Shown here piece by piece: positions 44,588 to 54,015 of a stretch of 64,000 nt of DNA (position 1 is the first letter of the stretch; every line of letters begins with the position of its first letter). The DNA lies in assembly GCF_000411255.1 (NCBI RefSeq), contig NZ_KE150412.1, positions 1,285,817-1,349,816 of the forward strand, given 5' to 3'. The notes beneath the pieces are model-generated. The model worked only from the letters and a program-made list of their open reading frames with translations, was not told the origin of the DNA and made no database searches. The position numbers and the translations under genes are program-made. The stretch comes from Paenibacillus sp. HGH0039. Lineage in GTDB: Bacteria > Bacillota > Bacilli > Paenibacillales > NBRC-103111.

Positions 44588-45076
44588 AACGTTTCAGCCT
44601 CCCAGCTTGGTTGTATGTATAAAAATTCTTCAGCGCGCGACCGATCTCCTTTCTCTCTTTAAAACAAGCCTGCTGTGTACTGCGACGCATCGCACGCGGT
44701 TCCGGTGCGTGTGACGCTGTCTTGCGGCGCATCGCGCACAGTTCCGGTGCAGGTGACCGCCGTATTGCGGCGCCACACGACGCGCCGGGAGCTGTGCGGT
44801 GCCCGCGGTGAGAAGTCCTGGGCAATGGTTAAGCACGCTTCGTCCGTCCCAAGACTTCCTCTGCTCTGCCCAACTCCCATCCGCAAAAAAAGACACGCCC
44901 GGCAGTCCGGACGCGTCTGTGTTGTACCATGCGAGCTTCCAGCGCACGGTGAGACCCTGCATTGCAGTGGTCCGCCATGCGCGAGGTGTACTGTTTTCAT
45001 CCCCTGTAGGCAGAGACGGCTCCATGCCCTGGAGGAGCATGTATTGAAACAGGACTTGCGCCCGGCTCACAACCTC
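44588..45076. other. Gene-free region with short imperfect tandem repeats
   Basis: No supportable gene; several frames are open owing to GC-rich low-complexity sequence. Three imperfect copies of a 42-43-bp unit beginning TGCGRCGC start at 44681, 44723 and 44766 (the last partial). The rest shows nothing recognisable. Confidence 0.55.
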
Positions 45077-45964
45077 TTAAGTACGTTTGCGGCTGAGCTT
45101 CAGCTCCTGCATCATTTTTTTGCCCGTCGGCGTTTGGGCCAAACCGCCCTTGGCCGTTTCCCTGTACTTCTCGGGCATAGCGGACCCGGCCTCGTACATC
45201 ACCTGGATGACTTCGTCGGACGGAATCGCGCTGCGCACGCCCGCAAGGGCCATGTCCGCTGCGGCCAGCGCATTGACGGCGCCGAAGCCGTTGCGGACGA
45301 TACACGGAATCTCCACGAGGCCGCCGACGGGATCGCAGATGAGCCCGAGCGTGTTTTTCAGCGCCAGGCCGACGGCGTGCACCGCCTGCGCGGGCGTTCC
45401 GCCGCGCAGCTCGACCATCGCGCCGGCCGCCATGCCGATGGCGGAACCGACCTCGGCCTGGCAGCCTCCCTCGGCGCCGGACACGAACGAGTTGTTCGCG
45501 ATGATGTAGCCGATGGCTCCGGCGCTGAACAGTCCCGTCACGAGGTGGTCGTCATCCCAGCCGAACCGCTGCTGGGCGCTGACGAACACGCCGGGGATGA
45601 TGCCGCAGGAGCCTGCGGTCGGTGTCGCGATGATGCGGCCCATGGACGCGTTCACTTCGGACACCGCAAGCGCGTAGGCCATCGCCCGGCACGCTTCTTC
45701 GCCCACGGACGGAACGGAGCCGGACATATAGCTCATGACACGCTGGGCGTCCATGCCGGTCAGTCCGCTGCGGGACGTCGTGTCCTCGGTGAGTCCTTTT
45801 TGCACCGCTTCCTTCATGATCTTGTAGTAATCGGCCATTTTCCCGAATTCCTGCTCCGTGCTGCGGCCGGATTCCTTCGCCTGTTCCTCCAGCATAAACT
45901 CGGAAATCGACTTATTCTCGGCCGTGCAAATATCCGCCAGTTCTTTCAGCGTCCGAAATCTCAT
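45077..45964 (-). CDS. sdaAA: L-serine dehydratase, iron-sulfur-dependent, subunit alpha
   Basis: The alpha subunit (295 residues) of the two-subunit Fe-S L-serine ammonia-lyase, converting serine to pyruvate and ammonia in the cytosol. Signature elements include PTAGSCGIIPGVF with a cluster Cys, SGAEGGCQAEVGSAIGMAA with a second Cys, and GLICDPVGGLVEIPCIVRNG with others. The length matches the alpha subunit. Its ATG overlaps the sdaAB stop (ATGA at 45961-45964), so expression is coupled. The order beta-alpha matches B. subtilis. Confidence 0.96.
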   Translation of the reverse strand: MRFRTLKELADICTAENKSISEFMLEEQAKESGRSTEQEFGKMADYYKIMKEAVQKGLTEDTTSRSGLTGMDAQRVMSYMSGSVPSVGEEACRAMAYALAVSEVNASMGRIIATPTAGSCGIIPGVFVSAQQRFGWDDDHLVTGLFSAGAIGYIIANNSFVSGAEGGCQAEVGSAIGMAAGAMVELRGGTPAQAVHAVGLALKNTLGLICDPVGGLVEIPCIVRNGFGAVNALAAADMALAGVRSAIPSDEVIQVMYEAGSAMPEKYRETAKGGLAQTPTGKKMMQELKLSRKRT

Positions 45965-46641
45965 GATTGCCCTCTTTCCTTCAGATCCACGATCTTCACT
46001 CCGTCTACCTCGCTCAGCTGCAAAATCTCCCCGATCAGGTCATCCGTAATCACGGAATCCGCTTCAATCACCGTCATGGCGTCGCCGTTGCGGCCTTTGC
46101 GGTCCAGATCCATATACCCGATATTGACATGGTGTTTCTGCAAAATAGCGGTAATGTCGGCGATCATTCCGGGCCGGTCATGATGAGAAACGACCAGCGT
46201 CGGAAATTCTCCCGTGAACTTGAGATCGAATTGGTTAATCCCTAGAATTTCGATATTGCCTCCGCCTATCGATGCGCCGACCATGCTCATTTCCTGGCCG
46301 CCGGCATAGAGAACGATTTTCGCTGTATTCGGATGAACGGTCAGCCCTTTGCTCGTATGAAAAACGATTTCGACCCCCGCCGCTTCCGCATCCTCCAGTG
46401 AATCCGGAATCCGGCTGTTGTCTGTCTCATAGTCCAGCAGGCCGCCGACAATCGCCAAGTCTGTCCCGTGGCCGCGGTACGTATCGGCAAAAGACCCGTA
46501 AAAAGTCAGCTCGGCTTTGTCCGGCTGCTGACCGAATAGCTGCCTGGCCACCCGCCCGAGACGGATGGCTCCGGCCGTATGGGAGCTCGATGGGCCGATC
46601 ATCGAAGGACCGATAATCGAAAAAACATCTTTGAACCGCAC
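45961..46641 (-). CDS. sdaAB: L-serine dehydratase, iron-sulfur-dependent, subunit beta
   Basis: The beta subunit (226 residues), with GTG start behind CAGGGAGGAATACTGG. The N-terminal part carries the serine dehydratase beta signature GPSMIGPSSSHTAGAIRLG. The C-terminal 75 residues form an ACT domain (FPTLVVSHHDRPGMIADITA), expected to sense serine. It is followed by sdaAA with a 4-nt overlap. A sigma-A promoter lies about 110 nt upstream. Confidence 0.96.
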   Translation of the reverse strand: MRFKDVFSIIGPSMIGPSSSHTAGAIRLGRVARQLFGQQPDKAELTFYGSFADTYRGHGTDLAIVGGLLDYETDNSRIPDSLEDAEAAGVEIVFHTSKGLTVHPNTAKIVLYAGGQEMSMVGASIGGGNIEILGINQFDLKFTGEFPTLVVSHHDRPGMIADITAILQKHHVNIGYMDLDRKGRNGDAMTVIEADSVITDDLIGEILQLSEVDGVKIVDLKERGQS

Positions 46642-47111
46642 CCAGTATTCCTCCCTGTCCTAATCATTTTAGCAGGGCGGCAGCGTTTACACGCCTTTCC
46701 GCTCGGCCGGGCTGATCCCGCCAAATTAATTGACCAGCACCTAATTCCTATTCTATTGCGATTCTCGTCTCTATTCAACTGCCGGATCTTGTAACGGGCC
46801 GCACATTTTTCAAGGCGGGGTTTAGCTGGTGGCAAAACTTATGGCAGAACTGTCGGCAGACTGCCGGAAGAACGGCGCAATAAAGGGCGGAATGAGCCGA
46901 AACGGCCAACAGACAGCTTGCGGAAACTTGGCTTGGATGCACCCGCATACTCACGAGTTCCATAAACGCCGCTGTATAGACTAGGATTGCTTGTCGTTAA
47001 AAGGCAGTTTGGAAGTGGAATCACATCTTGCCGTTGCTACAGGCGGTTTCCCTGGCCTATGGGTGCCCAGCCTGGTCTGCGGGCGGCCGGTTCGCCCCCG
47101 GCTTCCACCGA
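46642..47111. other. Gene-free upstream region of sdaAB
   Basis: No supportable gene in 470 bases. The segment nearest sdaAB holds its promoter. The rest is unremarkable; no riboswitch was recognised. Confidence 0.5.
46750..46778 (-). promoter_or_regulatory. Sigma-A promoter of sdaAB-sdaAA
   Basis: On the minus strand TTGAAT, a 17-nt spacer and TAGAAT form a near-consensus promoter. Transcription would start near 46743, leaving about a 100-nt leader before the GTG start. Confidence 0.65.
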
Positions 47112-48182
47112 TTAGTCCGCGAGCCACTCACTGAGGTGCGCCTTCACGAACGCGTCGTCGTTCAAATGGGGATAATCCCGGTAAACGCGGTCGATTTCCT
47201 CCATTTGTCCCGGAGAGAGCTCTTCGTTCGGGTTGAGGCACCAGCGGCCCTGCAGAAGGCCCTGCCTGCGCAGCACTTCGTGGATGCCCGGAATGCAGCC
47301 CTCGAAATGATGCGCGGGATCGAAAAACGCCGCGTTCGCGTCCGTGACCTCAAGGTTCCGAGTCAGCCATTCCGCCGGAATATCGCGGTTGTCTCTGACT
47401 TTTTTGACCGCTTCCAGCAGTTCCACCGCTTTATGCGTCCAGACGGCCCAGTGCCCCAGCAAGCCGCCGACGATTTTTTTCTCTACCGTCTGTCCGTTCG
47501 CCTGAAACCGGTAAGTCGTCAGCAAATCCGTGACAATGTTGTCGTCGTTGCCCGTATAGAGCGCAATCTCGTCCCGGCGCTCCGAGCAGCAGACGGCCCG
47601 GACGACGTCAATCGTCTGGTAGCGGTTGAACGGCGCCATTTTGATCGCCACGACGCCCGGAATGTCCGCGAACTGCCTCCAGAAATCGAAGCTGAAAATC
47701 CGTCCGCCGACCGAAGGCTGGAGGTAAAACCCGAACACCGGAATAACCTCGGCGACAGCGTGGGTCCGCTCCAGAATTTGAGCTTCGTCGTATCCTGTTA
47801 AGCCGCCCATGCTCAGTAATCCGATATCATAGCCGAGCTTTACGGCCAGCTCCGCTTCCCGGACCGCTTGCTCCGTGGGGCCGCAGATTCCCGCGATTTT
47901 GAAAAAAGGACGCCGGAGGTCCGCTTTCTCCACTTCCTCGGCCGCAAGGCGCAAAACCGGCTCCAGCAGTCCGACCTCCTCGTCTCGGATCTCGAACTGG
48001 GTGGAGTGGACGCCCACGGCGATCCCCCCCGCTCCCGATGCGATATAGTAGCGGGTCAGCGCCCGCTGGCGCTTTTCATCGAACTGCCTGTTCTCGTCGA
48101 GCGCGAGAGGATGGGCCGGAATCGCCACGCCGTCATGCAGCGCGGCCAGCATGTCGGGACTTAAGTTTTTACGGGCTGCCAT
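47112..48182 (-). CDS. Dihydrodipicolinate synthase/N-acetylneuraminate lyase family protein
   Basis: A 356-residue class-I aldolase-fold protein, cytosolic. ATG at 48182 (MAARKNLSPDML) follows GAGAGGGGAAATTCTGATC. The Schiff-base Lys is likely in GVVAIKMAPFNRYQ, and the substrate loop in YIASGAGGIAVGVHSTQFE. It is longer than DapA (about 290), with a C-terminal extension (EELSPGQMEEIDRVYRDYPH), so it is one of the DapA-like lyases or dehydratases acting on sugar acids. It forms a pair with the oxidoreductase gene, whose stop lies 2 nt before this start. Confidence 0.85.
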   Translation of the reverse strand: MAARKNLSPDMLAALHDGVAIPAHPLALDENRQFDEKRQRALTRYYIASGAGGIAVGVHSTQFEIRDEEVGLLEPVLRLAAEEVEKADLRRPFFKIAGICGPTEQAVREAELAVKLGYDIGLLSMGGLTGYDEAQILERTHAVAEVIPVFGFYLQPSVGGRIFSFDFWRQFADIPGVVAIKMAPFNRYQTIDVVRAVCCSERRDEIALYTGNDDNIVTDLLTTYRFQANGQTVEKKIVGGLLGHWAVWTHKAVELLEAVKKVRDNRDIPAEWLTRNLEVTDANAAFFDPAHHFEGCIPGIHEVLRRQGLLQGRWCLNPNEELSPGQMEEIDRVYRDYPHLNDDAFVKAHLSEWLAD

Positions 48183-48184
48183 GA

Positions 48185-49201
48185 TCAGAATTTCCCCTCT
48201 CTCTCCTGGAAATGGGTCGGTTTGTTCCACGTATGGCCGTCCGCCTCCACCCACTCCGCAATCCAGTCGATCATTTGCAGAACGGACACTTTCGGGTAGC
48301 CGAACGTCTGGCTTGCCTTCGATGAATTGCTCAGCAGCGCCGTATCCGACTCGCTGCCTTCGAAGATCGGCTCGACTCCGAGCCTGCTGCCGAATTCATT
48401 AGCGACCCAGCGCAGCGAAAGCGTCTCAGGCCCCGTGACGTTAAACACCGCAGGCGGCGTGCTGCAATGATTCAGACAGCGGATGGCAATTTCGTTCGCG
48501 TCTCCCTGCCAGATCACGTTCGCATGCCCCATCGTAATGTCGATCGGCTTGCCCGCTTTGACGGACTTGGCGATTTCGAGCAGCACTCCATAGCGCATAT
48601 CAATGGCGTAATTCAACCGGTAGATCGCCATCGGAATGTTATATTTGTGCGAAAAGTACGTGAACACCCGCTCCCGTCCCAGACTGGACTGACCGTATTC
48701 CCCGACGGATGCGGGCGGTGTGCTCTCCGTGGCGCCCCCTTGGTGAACCGGCGTAATCGGATACACGTTCCCCGTTGAAAACACGACGATTCTCGAATCC
48801 CGGTACTTCTCGGCTACGCGTCCCGGCAAATACGAATTCATCGCCCACGTAAAATGCTCGTTGCCTGTCGTTCCGAATTTGTTGCCCGCCATGTAGATGA
48901 TATTTTTCACGTCCGGCAGTCCCCGGAGCTGTTCGTCGTCAAGAAGGTCCACTGCAAACGTCTTGACCCCGTCTCCTTCAAGCTCTTCCCGCAGACCGCC
49001 GGATGAGAACCGGGAAGCCCCGTATACTTTTTTGTCCACACCCGCTTCTTTAATGGCGTTCATCGCCAGTCTCGCCAGGCTCGGTCCCATCTTACCCCCG
49101 ATCCCGAGGAGCATAATATCTCCCTCCAGATTGGCCATATCGTTGATAAGCGCCTCAGAGGGCTGCGCCAGTTTCGCTTCCAGTTCTTGAACGGTTTTCA
49201 T
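48185..49201 (-). CDS. NAD-dependent epimerase/dehydratase family protein
   Basis: A 338-residue extended short-chain dehydrogenase. The Rossmann glycine motif is LLGIGGKMGPSLARLA near residue 32. The active-site region reads FSTGNVYPI and GEYGQSSLGRERVF, where the usual Lys of YxxxK is replaced by Ser; I recall related proteins paired with DapA-like lyases having the same change. It ends with an epimerase-type C-terminal domain (FNVTGPETLSLRWVANEFG). It lies directly upstream of the DapA-like gene, implying one pathway, probably sugar-acid catabolism. The substrate is unknown. Confidence 0.86.
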   Translation of the reverse strand: MKTVQELEAKLAQPSEALINDMANLEGDIMLLGIGGKMGPSLARLAMNAIKEAGVDKKVYGASRFSSGGLREELEGDGVKTFAVDLLDDEQLRGLPDVKNIIYMAGNKFGTTGNEHFTWAMNSYLPGRVAEKYRDSRIVVFSTGNVYPITPVHQGGATESTPPASVGEYGQSSLGRERVFTYFSHKYNIPMAIYRLNYAIDMRYGVLLEIAKSVKAGKPIDITMGHANVIWQGDANEIAIRCLNHCSTPPAVFNVTGPETLSLRWVANEFGSRLGVEPIFEGSESDTALLSNSSKASQTFGYPKVSVLQMIDWIAEWVEADGHTWNKPTHFQEREGKF

Positions 49202-49587
49202 ACAGGTCTCCCTTTCTGCTTCCCAAGATAGTACCAGTATTTCATGCCGGATTATATAAAGACAAGGTCTTTAAATCGTCTTATAGATACGATAATTTGT
49301 CTCTAAATCGGATACACGGAAAAGTCATCTTACGGGACACGAGAAAGATTATTAACAGGTATTAATTCCATATTCATCAAATTATTTCAAGAAATTTTTG
49401 ATCGCTTTCTCTATTTATTCGCCGCTGCGGTCCTCCTGCTTGGACGTATGAATTAGAGACAACCATCTCTAAGCGGTCTAAATATGCGCAAGCACAGCCC
49501 GGTACGCTTCCGGAAGCTCCGGCCGCGGACGATAACCCATGAGATAAACTTCTATCGATAGCAAAAAAACGCTTTTCCCTTGCATCC
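49202..49587. other. Gene-free AT-rich region upstream of the 49201 gene
   Basis: No supportable gene. Near 49267-49310, TCTTTAAATCG and TCTCTAAATCG recur with ATCGT/ACGAT between them, a possible operator for the downstream pair, but not a clean dyad. Confidence 0.4.
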
Positions 49588-49982
49588 TTACGTCGAAGAC
49601 GGCTCCCGCGCGATAAAGTGACGCAGGAAGAACAGCGGATAGATCATTAAATACAAGTTGAAGGCCCACCAGGCCGCGTCGAAATCGCCGCTGAATCCCC
49701 AGAATGCGATCGCCTGCAAACCCGAGCAGAAGGTCAAGACCAGGGAAACGAGCGCCCAGCTTCGCCATGCCGCCCTTTTGTTCCTCTGAAGATAGATACT
49801 GAACAGCCCCGTAAACGAAATAAGAAGATCCAGGGGAAAGAAGGACCAGTTCCAGGCGACGATAACGGGATTGTCGTAATCTTTGAACAATGCGCTGTCC
49901 GGGAGCAGATGGAAAAACGTAACCAGCCAGTACACGATAAATCCGATGTCCGTAACGAAAAAAACGGCTTCAACCCTTTCAT
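49588..49982 (-). pseudogene. DUF5360 membrane protein gene with homopolymer frameshift
   Basis: A roughly 131-residue four-helix membrane protein of the DUF5360 type (FFVTDIGFIVYWLVTFFHLL, VIVAWNWSFFPLDLLISFTG, LYLMIYPLFFLRHFIAREP). The well-placed ribosome binding site CACGGAGGTTGCATC serves ATG at 49982 (MKGLKPFF), but this is in another frame. The two frames meet at T7 (plus-strand A7 at 49958-49964): one extra T, or a -1 slip on UUUUUU, would give MKGLKPFFFVTDIGF. It is either a sequencing error, a recent mutation or programmed slippage. The only in-frame start, TTG at 49989, abuts the ribosome binding site. Confidence 0.75.
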
Positions 49983-50084
49983 GATGCAACCTCCGTGACG
50001 AAAACTTTTGGGAATCTCATTCATAATTCCGAGCGGTTAAGGAAACCTATACAAAATATAACAAGATACTGGAGGCATAGACAA

Positions 50085-50927
50085 ATGAAATCTTTCCGCA
50101 AAAGCGGCATCGCTCTGACCGCCGTATTCGCCTGTACCCTGCTGCTCGCCGGGTGCGGCAAAACCGCTACCCCCGCGCCGTCTCCTTCGCCCTCGCCCGG
50201 CGCCGCCACTCCTTCCGCCGGAGCGGGCACACTGGACGCGGTCAAATCCGCCGGAAAAATCCGCATCGGCACGGAAGGCACCTACGCTCCTTTCACATTC
50301 CACGATAAATCCGGCAAACTGACGGGATTCGACGTGGAACTCGCGGAAGAAGTGGCGAAAAGACTCGGCGTCCAGGCGGAGTTTCAGGAAACGAACTGGA
50401 ACGGCATGCTCGCCGGGCTGGATGCCAAGCGCTTCGACCTGGTAGCCAACGAGGTGTCCATCCGCGAGGACCGCAAAGAAAAGTACGATTTCTCCGATCC
50501 GTACATCGTCTCCAAAGCCGTTCTTATCGTGCGCGAAGACAACAAGGATATTACGAAACTAGAGGACCTGAAAGGCAAAAAATCCGGGCAGTCGCTCACC
50601 AGCAACCTCGCGGATATCGCCAAGAAGAACGGCGCGGAAATCGTCGCGATCGAAGGGTTCAACCAGGCGATCGAGCTCCTTATTTCCAAACGTATCGATG
50701 CGACCATCAACGATAACCTGTCCTACCTCGACTTCAAAAAGCAGAAGCCCGATGCGCCGATCAAAGTCGTCGCGGAAACGACGGAAGCGTCCCGGAGCGC
50801 TTTCCTTTTTAACAAAAACAACAACGATCTGGTTAAAGCCGTCAACGAAGCGCTGGCTTCCATGAAACAGGACGGCACCTACCTGAACATTTCGAACAAA
50901 TGGTTCGGAACGGACGTGTCCAAGTAA
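50085..50927 (+). CDS. tcyA: Amino-acid ABC transporter substrate-binding lipoprotein, cystine type
   Basis: A 280-residue solute-binding lipoprotein. ATG at 50085 follows TACTGGAGGCATAGACAA. The signal peptide ends in the lipobox LLLAGC near residue 22, followed by a Pro/Ser linker. The family-3 fold is seen as IRIGTEGTYAPFTFHDKSG, LTGFDVELAEEVAKRLG and KYDFSDPYIVSKAVLIV. The closest match I recall is B. subtilis TcyA (L-cystine), so cystine uptake is likely but not certain. It heads a three-gene ABC operon on the plus strand. GGAAT/ATTCC/GGAAA elements at 50011-50044 could be part of a regulator site. Confidence 0.85.
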   Translation: MKSFRKSGIALTAVFACTLLLAGCGKTATPAPSPSPSPGAATPSAGAGTLDAVKSAGKIRIGTEGTYAPFTFHDKSGKLTGFDVELAEEVAKRLGVQAEFQETNWNGMLAGLDAKRFDLVANEVSIREDRKEKYDFSDPYIVSKAVLIVREDNKDITKLEDLKGKKSGQSLTSNLADIAKKNGAEIVAIEGFNQAIELLISKRIDATINDNLSYLDFKKQKPDAPIKVVAETTEASRSAFLFNKNNNDLVKAVNEALASMKQDGTYLNISNKWFGTDVSK

Positions 50928-50958
50928 CAAGCACTTGACGAAACGGGGTTGAAATCGT

Positions 50959-51636
50959 ATGTCCGAGCGCAGCGAACGGCTGCTTCAAATTTTTATGGAA
51001 TCGCTTTGGCCGATGCTGAAAGCGGGACTGCAGTACACGGTCACCTTGACGCTGATCTCCTTTGCGCTCGGTCTGGCCCTCGCGTTCGCGACAGCCTTGG
51101 CGAGACTTTCGCGCTGGAGGCTCTTGGCGGGTATCGCCGCTTTTTATGTCTGGATCATCCGGGGGACCCCGCTCCTCGTGCAGTTGTTCATCATCTATTA
51201 CGGCCTGCCCAGCCTGGGCTGGACCATTGATGCGTTCCCGGCCGCCGTGCTGGCTTTTACGCTGAGTGTGGGCGCCTATAACTCCGAAATCATCCGCGCC
51301 GCCATTTTGTCCATTTCACGGGGACAGTGGGAAGCCGCCTATTCCATCGGGATGACCCGCAGGCAGGCTCTGCGCCGGATTGTTCTGCCCCAGGCCGCAA
51401 GGGTTTCGGTCCCCCCGTTGTCCAATTCCTTCATCTCTCTGGTGAAGGACTCGTCGCTTGCGGCTACGATTACGCTGACGGAGCTGTTCCAGATTGCCCA
51501 GCAGAGGACGGCAGTGTATTACGAGCCCATGCTGCTCTACTGCGAGGCGGCTCTTCTGTATTTGCTGTTCAGCACGGTACTCACGTATGCCCAGCGGCTG
51601 ATGGAACGGCGCTTCGACCGTTACGCCGCCAGATAG
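50959..51636 (+). CDS. tcyB: Amino-acid ABC transporter permease, cystine type
   Basis: A 225-residue membrane permease of the His/Glu/Gln/Arg type. Several transmembrane helices are visible (YTVTLTLISFALGLALAFA, LAGIAAFYVWIIRGTPLLVQ). The ABC-contact EAA loop reads QWEAAYSIGMTRRQALRRIV followed by LPQAARVSVPPLSNSFISL. It lies 31 nt after the binding-protein gene and 9 nt before the ATPase gene. It pairs with both; a homodimer is usual. The substrate rests on the binding protein assignment. Confidence 0.9.
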   Translation: MSERSERLLQIFMESLWPMLKAGLQYTVTLTLISFALGLALAFATALARLSRWRLLAGIAAFYVWIIRGTPLLVQLFIIYYGLPSLGWTIDAFPAAVLAFTLSVGAYNSEIIRAAILSISRGQWEAAYSIGMTRRQALRRIVLPQAARVSVPPLSNSFISLVKDSSLAATITLTELFQIAQQRTAVYYEPMLLYCEAALLYLLFSTVLTYAQRLMERRFDRYAAR

Positions 51637-51645
51637 GAGGCTCTT

Positions 51646-52392
51646 ATGATCGAACTCTCCCACCTGAAAAAACAGTTTCAGTCCCAGGAAGTGCTTCGCT
51701 GCATCAGCCTGAACGTCGCCCGTGGCGAGACTGTCGTCGTCATCGGGCCGTCGGGTTCCGGCAAAACGACACTCCTCCGCTGCATCAATCTCCTGGAAGT
51801 GCCGGACGCCGGATCGCTTCGGATCGGCGATGCCGGGCTGGACTTTACCGGCGGCAGGAAGCCGTCCTCCCAGGACATCCTGACCCTGCGCAGGCAGACG
51901 GGCATGGTGTTCCAGTCGTACGAACTGTTCCCCCACATGACAGCACTGGCCAACGTCATGGAGGGGCCCGTCACGGTGCAGGGGAAGCGAGCCGCCGAAG
52001 CGCGGGACAGGGCGCAGGAACTGCTCGCCAAGGTCGGGCTTGCCGATAAAGCCGGGCTGTACCCCCACCAGCTGTCCGGGGGCCAGCAGCAGCGTGTCGG
52101 GATCGCCCGCGCCATGGCGATGAACCCGCTCGTCCTACTGTTCGACGAGCCGACCTCGGCGCTTGATCCGGAGCTCGTGGGAGATGTCCTCGAGGTCATC
52201 CGGCAGCTCGCGCGCGAAGGAATGACCATGGTCATCGTCACCCACGAGATGAAGTTCGCCCGCGACGTGGCCGACCGCATCGTATTCGTGGACGGCGGGG
52301 TCATCGTCGAGGAAGGCTCTCCGGCGAAGGTGCTGGACTCGCCGTCCCATGAGCGGACTCGGCGTTTTCTGCACCGCATTTCCGGAGGCTAG
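51646..52392 (+). CDS. tcyC: Amino-acid ABC transporter ATP-binding protein, cystine type
   Basis: A 248-residue ABC ATPase on the inner membrane face. Walker A is [17 protein letters not shown], the signature [17 protein letters not shown], Walker [18 protein letters not shown], and the switch His in [14 protein letters not shown]. The Q-loop is [18 protein letters not shown]. The start ATG follows GATAGGAGGCTCTT. It completes the ABC importer; no dedicated terminator is evident before namA. Confidence 0.93.
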   Translation: MIELSHLKKQFQSQEVLRCISLNVARGETVVVIGPSGSGKTTLLRCINLLEVPDAGSLRIGDAGLDFTGGRKPSSQDILTLRRQTGMVFQSYELFPHMTALANVMEGPVTVQGKRAAEARDRAQELLAKVGLADKAGLYPHQLSGGQQQRVGIARAMAMNPLVLLFDEPTSALDPELVGDVLEVIRQLAREGMTMVIVTHEMKFARDVADRIVFVDGGVIVEEGSPAKVLDSPSHERTRRFLHRISGG

Positions 52393-52480
52393 TCCCCGCT
52401 TTTTTTTGATCGGAGCATGCGGTGAGGAGTATAATGGAACGAGCAGCGTACATAAATTTGTCGGAAAGGCGGGATTTTCC

Positions 52481-53491
52481 ATGAAATTGTTCGAACCGTT
52501 TACTATCCGGAACGTTACCCTTCCCAACCGGATCGTCATGTCGCCGATGTGCATGTATTCCTGCGAAAACCGGGACGGCAAAGTGACCGACTGGCACCGG
52601 ACCCATTATTCTTCCAGAGCGGTCGGCGGCACCGGCCTCCTCATCCTGGAAGCCTCCGCCGTGACGGAGCAGGGACGCATCTCTCCGCAGGATCTGGGCA
52701 TCTGGAGCGACGGCCACGTCGAGGGGCTGCGCGAGCTGGTCGGGCTGATCCGCAGCCACGGATCGAAGGCGGGCATCCAGATCGCGCACGCCGGACGCAA
52801 AGCGGAGCTGGACGGGCCTATCGTCGCTCCGTCCGCCATCCCTTTTCCAGGCGGCAAGACGCCGGAAGAAATGACGCCGGAGCAGATTTCCCAGACCGTC
52901 CGGGCGTTTGCCGACGCGGCCCGGAGAGCGAAAGCCGCCGGGTTCGACGTGATTGAAATTCACGGCGCTCACGGCTACCTTATCAACGAATTCCTCTCGC
53001 CCCTGTCCAATCACCGGACGGATGAATACGGGGGAAGCAGACAGAACCGCTACCGCTTCCTGCAGGAAATCATCAACGCCGTCAAGGAGCAGTGGGACGG
53101 CCCGCTGTTCGTCCGCGTCTCGGCGGATGAGTACGACCCGAACGGGAACAGCATACAGGACTACGCGTTCTTCGCCTCCCTCATGAAGGAGCAGGGCGTC
53201 GATCTGATCGACTGCTCCTCCGGCGGCGTCGTTCCCGCCAAGATCGACGTCTACCCGGGCTATCAGGTATCCCTGGCCGACCAGATCAAGAACACGGCCG
53301 TCATTCCGACAGGGGCGGTGGGCCTCATTACGGGCGGCAAGCAGGCCGAGGATATTCTCGAGCGCGGACAGGCCGATCTCATCTTCATCGGCCGCGAGCT
53401 GCTGAGAGACCCGTACTGGCCCCGCACGGCAGCGCGCGAGCTCGGAGTCGAGCCCGCATTTGCCCCGAAGCAGTACACGCGCGCCTGGTAA
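52481..53491 (+). CDS. namA: NADPH dehydrogenase NamA (old yellow enzyme, YqjM type)
   Basis: A 336-residue FMN-dependent ene reductase closely matching B. subtilis YqjM. ATG at 52481 ([11 protein letters not shown]) follows GGAAAGGCGGGATTTTCC; the frame is open upstream but nothing there fits. Active-site motifs: [16 protein letters not shown] with the regulatory Cys and Tyr, [12 protein letters not shown] and [20 protein letters not shown] with the two substrate-binding His. The enzyme reduces activated double bonds, nitro compounds and quinones and is linked to oxidative-stress defence. It follows the ABC operon by 88 nt. Confidence 0.95.
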   Translation: MKLFEPFTIRNVTLPNRIVMSPMCMYSCENRDGKVTDWHRTHYSSRAVGGTGLLILEASAVTEQGRISPQDLGIWSDGHVEGLRELVGLIRSHGSKAGIQIAHAGRKAELDGPIVAPSAIPFPGGKTPEEMTPEQISQTVRAFADAARRAKAAGFDVIEIHGAHGYLINEFLSPLSNHRTDEYGGSRQNRYRFLQEIINAVKEQWDGPLFVRVSADEYDPNGNSIQDYAFFASLMKEQGVDLIDCSSGGVVPAKIDVYPGYQVSLADQIKNTAVIPTGAVGLITGGKQAEDILERGQADLIFIGRELLRDPYWPRTAARELGVEPAFAPKQYTRAW

Positions 53492-53498
53492 CGCGGCT

Positions 53499-53552
53499 TA
53501 AGCCGGCCGGCACCGGACTCACGAAGAGTCCGGATGCCTGGCCGGCTTTTTT
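53499..53552 (+). terminator. Terminator after namA
   Basis: AAGCCGGCC pairs with GGCCGGCTT, with an inner CCGGACTC/GAGTCCGG stem, followed by T6. It ends 50 nt past the namA stop. Confidence 0.88.
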
Positions 53553-53574
53553 GGTGTGCGGGCGGAGGTGCGCC

Positions 53575-53880
53575 TATGGACGCCTGCCGGATGCGCATAC
53601 ACTGCCTGCTCACCTATGGACGCCTGCCGATGCGCATACGCTGCCTGCTCGCCTACGGATGCCTGCCGATGCGCATACGCTACCTGCTCGCCTATGGGGC
53701 GCCTTCCGATGCGCATACGCTACCTGCTCGCCTACGGACGTCTGCCGATGCGCATACGTTGCCTGTTCGCCTATGGGGCGCCTTCCGATGCGCCTACGCT
53801 GCGCGGACGCATATGGACGTCTGCCGGTGCGCATACGCTGCCTGCTCGCCTACGGATGCATACGCTGCGCGGACGCCTCC
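53575..53880. repeat. Eight-copy 39/40-bp tandem repeat (minisatellite)
   Basis: Units start at 53575, 53615, 53654, 53693, 53733, 53772, 53812 and 53851 (the last partial). Two types alternate: a 39-bp form with GGACGCCTGCCG and a 40-bp form with GGGGCGCCTTCCG. The 40-bp units shift the frame, so no single protein reads through consistently. It lies between convergent genes. Confidence 0.9.
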
Positions 53881-54015
53881 CCGTCAGCATACAGTTACCA
53901 GCGTCATGCGGCGCCTCCCGGGCCCCCGGAGCTGCCGCGCAAGCGAAAATGCCGGGAGATTGCACGCGTGAGACATAAAGAAAAGCCCCTGCCTGGCGGC
54001 AGGGACGTAAAAGAT

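Noticed and set aside
44675-46183. A 502-codon plus-strand frame
   Set aside because: Antisense of the serine dehydratase genes; no motifs and His/Arg-rich.
49991-50084. Regulator operator (GGAAT/ATTCC/GGAAA) upstream of the cystine-type ABC operon
   Set aside because: The half-sites resemble cysteine-regulator motifs, but spacing does not match what I can recall well enough to call a site.
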